The notes under the pieces: generated by a model
Told to the model about the DNA's origin: nothing
The model's database searches: none
Seen by the model: only the letters and a program-made list of their open reading frames with translations
Program-made: the position numbers and the translations under genes
From: an uncultured Lachnospiraceae bacterium
GTDB lineage: Bacteria; Bacillota; Clostridia; Lachnospirales; Lachnospiraceae
DNA: 16,693 bases
Assembly: GCA_946409475.1 (NCBI GenBank)
Contig: CAMJWQ010000026.1
Span: forward strand, 1-16,693
Direction of reading: 5' to 3'
Shown here: positions 6,887 through 14,100 of the stretch, one piece after another
Numbering within the stretch: position 1 is the stretch's first letter
How the letters are laid out: the number at the start of each line of letters is the position of its first letter

Positions 6887-8236
6887 ATGAAAGAAAATCG
6901 AATGCAGCTTATGAGCGAGGGCGATGTGTCAAAGTCATTGTTCAAGCTAGGTATTCCTATGGTCATCAGTATGCTGGTGACAGCTCTTTATAATGTGGTA
7001 GACACCTATTTTGTGTCTGGTCTTGGAACGCAGCAGGTTGGCGCTGTTTCAGTAGCGTTTCCTATTTCACTGATTTTCTCAGGCATTGGGCTGACCTTCG
7101 GCGTTGGCGCCGGTTCCTACATTTCCCGGCTGTTGGGGAAAAAAGAGAAGCAAATGGCTGATCGAGTGGCATCTACAGCCATGTTTAGCAATATGATAGT
7201 GGCTCTGATTGTTGCTCTTGTGATATTTATTGGACTGACACCTGTTTTGAGATTTATGGGGGCAACATCAACAATCATGCCGTTTGCAAAAAAGTATGCA
7301 ATGATATTTGTTATCAGCACAATTTTTAGCGCAGTAAATGTAACAGCGGGCAATCTGGCCGTGGCCCAGGGAGCCACCAATATTTCGCTGACAGCCATGC
7401 TGACTGGGGCAGTACTGAACATGATTCTTGATCCCATTTTTATCTATAGTCTTAGCATGGGTGTACAGGGCGCGGCCATCGCAACACTAATTTCTCAAAT
7501 CGTTACCAGCGGAATCTATGTGTGGTTTTTTGCCGGCGGAAAGACTTTTGTTAAGATTGGATTTGCTTATTTTAAGCCTACTGCGCAGATATACGGAGAA
7601 ATAATAAAAATTGGTGTATCAACATTATTGCTGCAGCTGCTTTCCAGTTTGTCCATGAGTCTGATTTCCAATGCAGCCAGCAACTATGGTGACGAAGCGG
7701 TTGCTGCTATGGGTATCGTTTTACGGATTGTCACACTGGGGGCAAATGTAGTTATTGGCTATATGAAAGGCTTCCAGCCGATGGCCGGATACAACTATGG
7801 AGCACAGAACTATTCGCGTTTACGCGCTGCAATTAAGAGCTGTATGCAGTGGACAACAGGCTTTTGTATTATCTTTACAATACTTATATTCCTGCTTGCC
7901 GCTCCTATTTTATCTCTATTCAGCGATGATACTCAGGTTTTGAATATTGCCGTACCGGCACTCCGGGCTAACACTATTATGTTCTTTACATTTGGGGTAC
8001 AGTTTACCTATTCCACACTTTATCTGGCGATGGGTAAGGCACTGGTTGGTGGAATCTTAAACATATGCCGCCAAGGTATCATGTTTCTTCCTGTGATTTT
8101 GCTCCTTCCAATGGTGTTCGGCCTAAACGGTGTTATGTACGCTCAAGCTGTTGCGGATTTACTGACTACGGTTGTTACTGCTATTTTTGCATTTAACATT
8201 CACAAGAAACTTCATCAGAAGGAAAATACATTATAA
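6887..8236 (+). CDS. MATE-family multidrug efflux transporter (MepA-like)
   Basis: A 449-residue integral membrane protein with about 12 hydrophobic segments arranged as two six-helix halves, of normal MATE length. Diagnostic stretches are GIPMVISMLVTALYNVVDTYFV (helix 1), FGVGAGSYISRLLGKKE (as in MepA-type pumps) and GFQPMAGYNYGAQNY in the second half. MATE pumps export cationic drugs or metabolites using Na+ or H+ gradients across the cytoplasmic membrane. An in-frame stop at 6878-6880 bounds the start: ATG 6887 is the first choice, and ATG 6902 (MQLMSEGD) is possible because no strong ribosome binding site precedes either. It follows the mntP remnant and ends just before a shared terminator. 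The convergent XRE gene might regulate something else. The substrate is unknown. Confidence 0.9.
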   Translation: MKENRMQLMSEGDVSKSLFKLGIPMVISMLVTALYNVVDTYFVSGLGTQQVGAVSVAFPISLIFSGIGLTFGVGAGSYISRLLGKKEKQMADRVASTAMFSNMIVALIVALVIFIGLTPVLRFMGATSTIMPFAKKYAMIFVISTIFSAVNVTAGNLAVAQGATNISLTAMLTGAVLNMILDPIFIYSLSMGVQGAAIATLISQIVTSGIYVWFFAGGKTFVKIGFAYFKPTAQIYGEIIKIGVSTLLLQLLSSLSMSLISNAASNYGDEAVAAMGIVLRIVTLGANVVIGYMKGFQPMAGYNYGAQNYSRLRAAIKSCMQWTTGFCIIFTILIFLLAAPILSLFSDDTQVLNIAVPALRANTIMFFTFGVQFTYSTLYLAMGKALVGGILNICRQGIMFLPVILLLPMVFGLNGVMYAQAVADLLTTVVTAIFAFNIHKKLHQKENTL

Positions 8237-8265
8237 TTGATTTGCCCGCCAAAAAACGGACAAAA

Positions 8266-8334
8266 AATAAAGTCAGCGGGCAAGAAATTTCCATGAAAGA
8301 TTTCTTTTTGCTCTGCTGACTTTATTCTTTTTTT
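8266..8334. terminator. Long hairpin with T-tract between convergent genes, bidirectional terminator
   Basis: AATAAAGTCAGC (8266-8277) pairs perfectly with GCTGACTTTATT (8315-8326). The interior can pair further (AGAAAT with ATTTCT). On the plus strand the hairpin is followed by a T run (8328-8334), terminating the MATE transcript. On the minus strand the stem is followed by T residues (complement of the A run at 8262-8267), terminating the XRE transcript, whose stop codon (8322-8324) lies inside the stem. An alternative 8-base pairing, TTGCCCGC (8242-8249) with GCGGGCAA (8276-8283), would compete with the left arm. Confidence 0.75.
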
Positions 8335-8693
8335 GACTTTCCATATTCTGACTTTATTGAACGACTCAATAACTCATCTGACAGACAATTCAAAGTTTTT
8401 AAAAGGATTTGACGATCCTCTTTTGAACAGGCATGGTATTTACCAATAAATTGATTGAGCTCTTCATCCTGTTTTGGAATATCTGGGTAAAAGAGAGTTT
8501 CCGCTGATATCCCTAATCGTTTTATAAGTAATTTTATAATTTCATACGATGGATTCAGACGTCCCTTTTCTATATTTGCTATATGTCTAACAGATACGCC
8601 AGATTGTTCAGAGAGTTCTTCTTGGGTTAGTCCGTAGGCGTTTCTAGCTTCTCGAATACATCTGCCAAGATGTTTTAACATATCTTCCTGCAT
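8322..8693 (-). CDS. XRE-family HTH transcriptional regulator
   Basis: A 123-residue protein with an N-terminal HTH_3 domain (about 8-66: GRCIREARNAYGLTQEELSEQSGV, then VRHIANIEKGRLNPSYEI) and a charged C-terminal extension (about 70-123) that is probably a helical dimerisation part. The ATG at 8693-8691 is preceded on its strand by GAGGTGA (8706-8700) at good spacing. It is convergent with the MATE gene and stands alone. The sequence just upstream carries repeated ATCGTGCCG motifs, which suggest self-regulation. Such lone Cro/C1-type regulators often mark mobile-element junctions. The target is unknown; the family is secure. Confidence 0.85.
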   Translation of the reverse strand: MQEDMLKHLGRCIREARNAYGLTQEELSEQSGVSVRHIANIEKGRLNPSYEIIKLLIKRLGISAETLFYPDIPKQDEELNQFIGKYHACSKEDRQILLKTLNCLSDELLSRSIKSEYGKSKKE

Positions 8694-8717
8694 TATCGTT
8701 CACCTCATGTACATTGT

Positions 8718-8778
8718 ATCGTGCCGCCATACTTTTTTACATAACCTAATCGTGCCGATATAACCGGCATTATAATGC
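8718..8778 (-). promoter_or_regulatory. Repeated and palindromic operator-like sites upstream of the minus-strand XRE gene
   Basis: ATCGTGCCG occurs twice, at 8718-8726 and 8749-8757, exactly 31 bases apart, about three helical turns, so bound dimers would lie on one face of the DNA. The second copy is part of an inverted repeat, TGCCG (8753-8757) with CGGCA (8765-8769). Next comes the perfect 12-base palindrome GCATTATAATGC (8767-8778), which contains a TATAAT on each strand; no convincing -35 box partners it. The arrangement fits an autoregulated XRE promoter. It is inferred from pattern only. Confidence 0.4.
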
Positions 8779-8803
8779 TTAATATAGGAAGATGATAAAA
8801 TGC

Positions 8804-8847
8804 AGCCTTGCCAAAATGCAATAAAAAAAAGGCAGTTTGGCAGGGCT
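8804..8847. repeat. 12-bp inverted repeat of unknown role
   Basis: AGCCTTGCCAAA (8804-8815) pairs with TTTGGCAGGGCT (8836-8847) with one G-U wobble and a loop of 20 bases that includes an A8 run. No T-tract follows on either strand, so it is not a standard terminator. It is GC-richer than the surrounding AT-rich DNA and could be the end of a decayed element or a structured RNA. No family was recognised. Confidence 0.4.
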
Positions 8848-8864
8848 TAAAAGTATGACCATCC

Positions 8865-9223
8865 ATGGCTGCCATTTTGGAGGCAGGTATGGGCGGTTGG
8901 TTTATTTTAGTAAATGGAGCTGGAGATAGTGTTTTCTTAAAAAAATAATAGGCATTACAAAAAATTGTTTTGTTAATTTATCAGCATTATTAAGCATATT
9001 TAATCTGTACGATTATACTGAAACTAATGTTGTAGCTGTTTGTGTCAGATGGTCTTTACTATCTGGCATTTTTGTATGCCATTCTAAAGTTATAAATTCT
9101 TACTTATTTCTTCATGCTGTATTAGCAGCGTATTTACAAGTTCAGTGTAGCCTTGTTACTAGGTTAGCAGAGAAAAAGAAATATCAAAATAAAAAAATAA
9201 TATTGCAATTCGTTATGTGGTAA
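8865..9223 (+). other. Two overlapping open frames joined at an A7 run, possible decayed or frameshifted small membrane-protein gene
   Basis: A 27-codon frame starts at ATG 8865 (MAAILEAGMGGWFILVNGAG then DSVFLKK) and stops at 8946-8948. The -1 frame is open from 8930 to its stop at 9221-9223 without any conventional early start codon. The heptamer A AAA AAA (8939-8945) lies in the right register for a -1 shift just before the first stop. A shifted product would be about 119 residues, hydrophobic in the middle and basic near the end. I see no ribosome binding site and no recognised family. A long open frame without a start is unusual in DNA this AT-rich, but chance is possible. The rest of the stretch 8694-9280 shows no other gene. 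Confidence 0.2.
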
Positions 9224-9280
9224 TAGTTACGTTTGGGCAGGTTATTCGCAGATTGATGCCGAACTGCAGGAGCCCATAGT

Positions 9281-9325
9281 TCCTGATTTTCGAGTTAACA
9301 GGAAATTTAACAGAAAATCAGGAGG
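9281..9325 (+). promoter_or_regulatory. Hairpin that sequesters the ribosome binding site of the next XRE gene
   Basis: TCCTGATTTTC (9281-9291) is a perfect 11-base inverted complement of GAAAATCAGGA (9313-9323). The stem continues inside with GTTAA (9294-9298) and TTAAC (9307-9311), leaving an 8-base loop. The right arm covers most of the AGGAGG ribosome binding site (9320-9325) of the gene at 9332. The left arm TTCCTG (9280-9285) could instead pair with CAGGAA in the loop (9299-9304), which would release the site. As DNA, the same repeat could serve as an XRE operator. Confidence 0.5.
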
Positions 9326-9331
9326 ATAAAT

Positions 9332-9670
9332 ATGTATTACAATATAAAAGAAAGCGGAAAAAGAATTAAGAATTTGAGAAAGAATAAAGGATTCACACAG
9401 GAAACATTTGCTGATGCGGTAGGGTTATCATATAGATCTATAGCTGATATTGAGAGAGGATACAGAGGTACAAGTATTGATGTATTGATTGTGATGAGAC
9501 AAGTGTTAGATACTACTTTGGATTACTTGATTATTGGAGATTCAGCTATGTCAGATAAAAATGAAGATTCCGAAGCAGAAAAAATTATCTCGTTATTACT
9601 TGTTGGAAAATCAGAAGAGCAGAAGATGTTTGCAGGAAAAATTTTAAAGGGGATATTGGAAAACCTATAA
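9332..9670 (+). CDS. XRE-family HTH transcriptional regulator
   Basis: A 112-residue regulator with an N-terminal Cro/C1-type HTH (about 8-66: GKRIKNLRKNKGFTQETFADAVGL, then SYRSIADIERGYRG) ending in TTLDYLIIGD, and an acidic-to-helical tail (about 72-112). The ATG follows AGGAGG (9320-9325) by 6 bases, but that site is held in a strong hairpin, so translation is likely controlled. It is isolated: no gene lies within 480 bases on either side, and a hairpin terminator follows at 9756. It may be the regulator of a lost or distant element. Helix-turn-helix membership is secure; the function is not known. Confidence 0.85.
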   Translation: MYYNIKESGKRIKNLRKNKGFTQETFADAVGLSYRSIADIERGYRGTSIDVLIVMRQVLDTTLDYLIIGDSAMSDKNEDSEAEKIISLLLVGKSEEQKMFAGKILKGILENL

Positions 9671-9755
9671 CCTATTTCCCTAAATTGTAAATTTGATATC
9701 TTTAGAGAAGTTAATTATAGTACATATAAAAAATGATATCCGTGGTTTGATAAAG

Positions 9756-9816
9756 TATACCTTTACAAACGATTTCGATTTAGGGAGAATATATGTTTGT
9801 AAAGGTATATTTTTTA
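9756..9816 (+). terminator. Rho-independent-type terminator after the XRE gene
   Basis: TATACCTTTACAAAC (9756-9770) and GTTTGTAAAGGTATA (9795-9809) form a perfect 15-base stem with a 24-base loop, followed by a run of T residues (9810-9815). The stem is AU-rich and the loop long, so an operator or recombination site is an alternative reading. Direction is plus, 86 bases after the XRE stop. Confidence 0.6.
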
Positions 9817-9968
9817 TATTATAAACGTTGAAAAGTGAATGAGGAGTTAAGGATAATTAGAAATAGCACAGACTAAATGATTTTGGAATTTAAGACTTCG
9901 TTTTACTATTAAATTTCAGATTTAATATCTAAGTAGGAATTAAGTTTAAAATAGATTAAAGGTATATT

Positions 9969-9994
9969 GAGGTGAATGTAGGAGGTGAATGTAG
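9969..9994. repeat. Perfect tandem duplication of a 13-bp unit
   Basis: GAGGTGAATGTAG is present twice in direct succession (9969-9981 and 9982-9994), followed by a degenerate partial copy (GAACGGTAG, 9995-10003). Each unit contains a ribosome-binding-site-like GAGGTGA, but no open frame follows. It may be replication slippage or iterons for a regulator. The gap 9817-10239 otherwise holds only AT-rich sequence and the sites listed separately. Confidence 0.6.
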
Positions 9995-10022
9995 GAACGG
10001 TAGGCATCTCGTGTAAAAACCG

Positions 10023-10075
10023 GTCAAAAAACTGTGATGTGGAATTTAAATTTTCACTTTACAGTCAAAAAACTG
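10023..10075. repeat. Imperfect 35-bp palindrome flanked by direct repeats, candidate operator of the defence operon
   Basis: GTCAAAAAACTG occurs at 10023-10034 and again at 10064-10075. Between and overlapping them, 10031-10065 is a near-palindrome centred on 10048. Of 17 arm positions, 13 are Watson-Crick, two are G-U and two are mismatches; the outer arms are ACTGT and ACAGT. Each direct repeat can also form its own tiny CAGT/ACTG hairpin. The element lies about 165-215 bases upstream of the HTH gene that heads the operon and about 50 bases before its candidate promoter. Operator use is inference. Confidence 0.45.
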
Positions 10076-10124
10076 ATTAAAAATGAAAAAACATAAAATA
10101 ACTTTGAAAATACAGAGATAGTAT

Positions 10125-10153
10125 TTGAAGTTGACAATAAAATGATATATACT
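10125..10153 (+). promoter_or_regulatory. Candidate promoter of the defence operon
   Basis: TTGAAG (10125-10130) and TATACT (10148-10153) are separated by 17 bases. A better -35-like TTGACA (10131-10136) sits directly after the first box but is only 11 bases from that -10 and 25 bases from TACAAT (10162-10167). The implied leader before the ATG at 10240 is about 80 bases. The region is AT-rich, so chance matches are likely. Confidence 0.35.
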
Positions 10154-10239
10154 GGTTAAGGTACAATATGAATGTTAGAATAGGAAATATGAATATGAAA
10201 TAGTAGATAGTGAGATTAGTATGGAGATGGAGGGTATTT

Positions 10240-10467
10240 ATGTCTATATCATATAACAAACTGTGGAAGATTCTTATTGATAAAAAAATGAATAAAGGTG
10301 ACTTATGTAAAATAACTGGTATTAGTAGCAGTACAATGGCAAAATTAACTAAAGATGAACCGGTAAATTTAACAATATTAGAAAGAATATGTACTGTATT
10401 AAAATGTAATGTTGGAGATATTATGGATTTTATTGACCCAAATATAAGCGGAGAGAAAAAAGGATGA
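10240..10467 (+). CDS. Small Cro/C1-type HTH regulator heading the defence operon
   Basis: A 75-residue protein that is essentially one helix-turn-helix domain. It has an N-terminal helix (SYNKLWKILIDKKMNKGDL), the HTH core CKITGISSSTMAKLTKDEPV and closing helices (TILERICTVLKCNVGDIMDF). This is the compact YozG-like type often found in front of restriction or modification genes. The ATG at 10240 follows GGAGGG (10229-10234) by 5 bases; an in-frame GTG at 10210 has no such site and would add ten residues not typical of the family. The stop overlaps the next ATG (ATGA at 10464-10467), so regulator and nuclease are translationally coupled. It probably controls the operon, with the palindrome at 10031-10065 as a candidate site. 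Confidence 0.88.
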   Translation: MSISYNKLWKILIDKKMNKGDLCKITGISSSTMAKLTKDEPVNLTILERICTVLKCNVGDIMDFIDPNISGEKKG

Positions 10468-11195
10468 AGTACATATCTGGTCTTTTCTTAGAGGAATGTA
10501 AAAATCGATTTTTGGCATGGGTTTTAGTAGATGGTGTAGAGGAACTATGCTATATACCATCTTCAGCAAAGTTATCTAATTTTCTAACCATGGAGGGCAG
10601 AGCAGTTCTATTGAGCCCGAATCAAAAACCAGGGCGTACTAAATTCACAGTCGTAGCAGCAGTAAATGATGATGAAACATATTGCTATTTATACCTTAAT
10701 AATATAAATAATTTGTTAAGACAATACCTTCAATCTAAGTATACAGATGTGATTGATTTAGAAAAAAAACTGTACTGGGGATATAGAGCAGATTTAGTAT
10801 TACATAATGATGTAGAGACTATTATTGAGGCAAAAGGAATAATTTCAGAGAATGAGAAAATTATGTTTCCTCTCGTTTGTGGTGAACGGGCGTTAAGACA
10901 GCTAGATGATTTTTCAAAAGCTTTAGGAAAACAATTTAATGTTACATATTGTCTTGTTTTAGCCTCACCACAAATAAAAGAGATTACATTTAATTATAAA
11001 TATAAACCGTATATGGATAAATTGTTGGAATGTTTTAGGTTAGGGATGAAAATAAACATATATCAGATAATATGGAAAGAGCAAGATTTTATATGTGTTC
11101 CAGCTAAAAAAATAACTTTTGATATAAATGAAGAATTTACAAATATGCTGGCTTCGCAAGGAGGAGATTATGCAACAGATAACAGTACCATTTAG
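10464..11195 (+). CDS. SfsA-like PD-(D/E)XK nuclease-fold protein
   Basis: A 243-residue protein that follows the SfsA plan. An N-terminal OB-like part (about 12-65) reads KNRFLAWVLVDGVEELCYIP and EGRAVLLSPNQKPGRTKF. A nuclease core follows, with Y107-R-A-D110, the strand IIEAK (E122, K124), the helix start GERALRQLDDF (140-150) and the strand YCLVLASPQ. D110, E122 and K124 are in the right places for a PD-(D/E)XK active site. Known SfsA proteins are stand-alone DNA-binding/nuclease proteins; one placed second in a defence-like operon is unusual. It is coupled upstream by ATGA. Its last 26 bases overlap the start of the next gene, whose ribosome binding site lies inside this coding region. 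Homology is judged by eye from motif order; activity and substrate are inferred. Confidence 0.75.
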   Translation: MKYISGLFLEECKNRFLAWVLVDGVEELCYIPSSAKLSNFLTMEGRAVLLSPNQKPGRTKFTVVAAVNDDETYCYLYLNNINNLLRQYLQSKYTDVIDLEKKLYWGYRADLVLHNDVETIIEAKGIISENEKIMFPLVCGERALRQLDDFSKALGKQFNVTYCLVLASPQIKEITFNYKYKPYMDKLLECFRLGMKINIYQIIWKEQDFICVPAKKITFDINEEFTNMLASQGGDYATDNSTI

Positions 11196-14100
11196 ACCGA
11201 ATCTTCAGGGGATTTTCAGGGAAAGATTTTATGAAAAAATACAAATATTTGATAATGAAAGCTTAACTACTTTAGATATTGCAGAAATAGTAAAAATAGA
11301 AGTTGAATGGGTTTCTAATGATTGTAATATTAATATTGAGCAGAGAGAAATATATCGTGCCGCATGGTTGCTTTTAAGAGATCTAATCAGAACTGGATGG
11401 ATATATGAGCTTAGAGAGGGTGTGCTTGAACTAACACTGCCTTCTGCAGAGAACACCTCAGTTACGCAAGAACAAATGAAGAAAATTAAAGATCAGCTAA
11501 GAGACTGTATGGAAATGTCTAGGCTTGAAAGATTGGAAGAATCAAAAGAATTTATCAGTCGCATGGAAAGTGGATTTGGAGCGAAGGGAAAAATACAGGA
11601 TTTAATTGCCGATAAAATGGAATTATACGAGTTATTGAATAGTATATCCAAAATGAACTCAGAAAATGACAAATTAAATGCTTTAAGAACTGGAATTATT
11701 CCATATTTAGATTATGTGGATAATAGTGTTGATGAAATAACAGGGCTAAAAAAAAGTGATATATGGAGATATTTTAGATATTCTTGGTCAAATACTTCAG
11801 AATCAACCCCAGGAAGAACAATGTTATATCTTATAAGAGATGCCGGACAAAAAAATCATCCAATTATGGGAATTGCTTCATTAGAAAATACGGCATTACA
11901 GTTAACAAAAAGAGATGATTATTTGGGATGGACACCAGATGCATTTATTGATTCTATACAAAACAGTAAAGATAGCTATGAAAATAAAATCAGTGAACTA
12001 ATTACATATATAGATATGGGAATAAAAGAAATAAAAATAGAAGGATTGTGTTCTGTCAATGATATTGAGAATCCATCAGAGACCATAATAAATAAATTGA
12101 AAGATATTATGGCGAAGGAAAATAAAAAGAGAGCAAAGGCACTTAAGGAGGATTTTAATGATGAAGAAAAATCTGATTTGGGAGGAATTAGTAAGAAGGC
12201 AGAAAATGCTTTGTATTTAAGAAAAAGGGCTGATCAATTAGCCCAATTATTAAATTCAAAATTACAAATGAAGAATCTTATTCAGAAGGATAATCTTATA
12301 GACTATAAAAATTTTGTTAATAGTGAAGACGGAAAATCGATAATACGAATAGCATTGCTTACAGTAAAGAAGATCCATATAGGCTCAAGCATGATGGAAC
12401 TTAATGTGTGCGGAGCAATTCCTCCGTATAATAGTATATTAGGAGGAAAACTTGTCGCATTACTTATGCTGTCAAAAGAAGTATTAGATAAGTATAAAGA
12501 AAAATATGGAGATACACCAAGTGAAATAGCAAGTCGTATGAAAGGAGAACCTGTTATAAAACCAGCAGATGTTGTGTTTATTGGAACTACTTCATTATAC
12601 TTTATTGGTTCTAGTCAATATAATCGGCTAAAACTTCCTCGCAGTTTGTTTGGTGGAACTAAGGATGTTTATTGGAGGCAACTTGGCACAACGGCTGGAT
12701 ATGGAACTATGCATATTAGTGATGTTACAACAAAAAGTCTTTGTGAAGTTGCCGAAAGAAATATTGGATATAATCAAATTAATCACGTATTTGGTGAAGG
12801 AACCAGCCCTAAATTAAGATTAATTAATACTGGTGTAAGATGTATAATGGAAGATAATGTTGCTAATTTAGCTGCTAATCAGTTTCCAAAGCATTCTATG
12901 CCTAGAATTATATATGGAGCTTCATTAGTAAGTAATTTACATGATTATTTATTCGGGAAGGCAGATGCCCCAGAATATTATTATGGAGAAAATACAGGAA
13001 CGGAAGTTTCTGATAAAATTATTGATTATTGGAAAACAAGATGGCTAAAGATGCGATTAAATCACAGAGAAGCGTTGGAAGAAATAAAAGCATTTGACAA
13101 GGAAGAGTTTTTAATAAGCAATATTTTAAGGAAAAAGCATGATCTTGTTGAATTTAAAAGTTTTCAGGAGGCAAATGACGTGCAAGGGGATGGAGTGAAT
13201 AAATTAGACTATGTAAGAAATCTTTATAGGGGCTCTTCAGCAATAGCGGATAAGTCCACAATGGAGGAACTTGATTTTATACATATTGAAACTGATTTGG
13301 ATAAGGCAATAATTGATGCAGTAAAAAAAAGAAAATCTGTTGTATTAACTGGTAATGCAGGCGATGGAAAAACACATTTAATTCGTGAATTGGAATCAAC
13401 TATTCGTGAAGTGTGTCCAAATATTGTTATAGAATATGATGCAAGCCAAAAAAGAGACATCGAAGTATATGAAACATGGAAAAATGCGGTAAATGAAGGG
13501 AAAGTTTTCTTGGTTGCTATTAATGAAGCTGTTATTTGTGAACTCTATGGTATTGAATCATCACGTAATGAATTACCACAAGTCAAATCCGCATATGAAC
13601 AGATAATTAACGCTGTTTATTATGATGAGGAATATCATATTTCTACGGAAAAGGTTGTTGTATTCGATTTGAGTCTGCGGAATAATTTAGATAAAAAAAT
13701 AATTTCGCAAGTTTTATCTAAATTGACAGGAGAAGATGTTCGAGAAAAGTGTAAAAGCTGTTCTGCATATGAGTATTGTGATTTTGTTAGAAACTGTAAT
13801 ATATTTAGAGATAATAATCAGGTTATTGATAGATTACAGTTTGTTTTTGATAAAATGATACGTCGCGGATTTCATTTCACTTTGAGAGAAGTAATGGCTT
13901 ATTTTTCTTTCTTGCTTTTTGGAGGAAGAAATTGTAAGGAATTGCCTAGAACAAGTAGTGATCTGAAATATTCATTACAAAATTTAATATTTGGCTCAGA
14001 TTTTGGAGAAGGAAAAATGTTTGACATTGTTAAATCAACATTTGATCCTGCAAATATTAGTGTACCCATTATTGATGAACAATTAATTAATGGAAACTAT

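Noticed and set aside
9756..9816. Attachment site or recombinase site instead of a terminator
   Set aside because: No integrase and no second copy are seen in the window, while a T-run follows the right arm on the gene's strand. The idea remains possible but is less supported.
10023..10075. Possible CRISPR or toxin-antitoxin RNA repeats
   Set aside because: Only two 12-bp copies are present, the interval between them is itself palindromic, and no cas or toxin gene is near.
10077..10259. Minus-strand 60-codon open frame in the leader of the defence operon
   Set aside because: It is made of F, Y, I and L as expected of random AT-rich DNA, and it covers the candidate promoter and the HTH start.
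13224..13460. Minus-strand open frame opposite the P-loop region of the large ATPase
   Set aside because: It lies antisense to the conserved Walker A region and has no recognisable protein features, so it is a by-product of the real gene.
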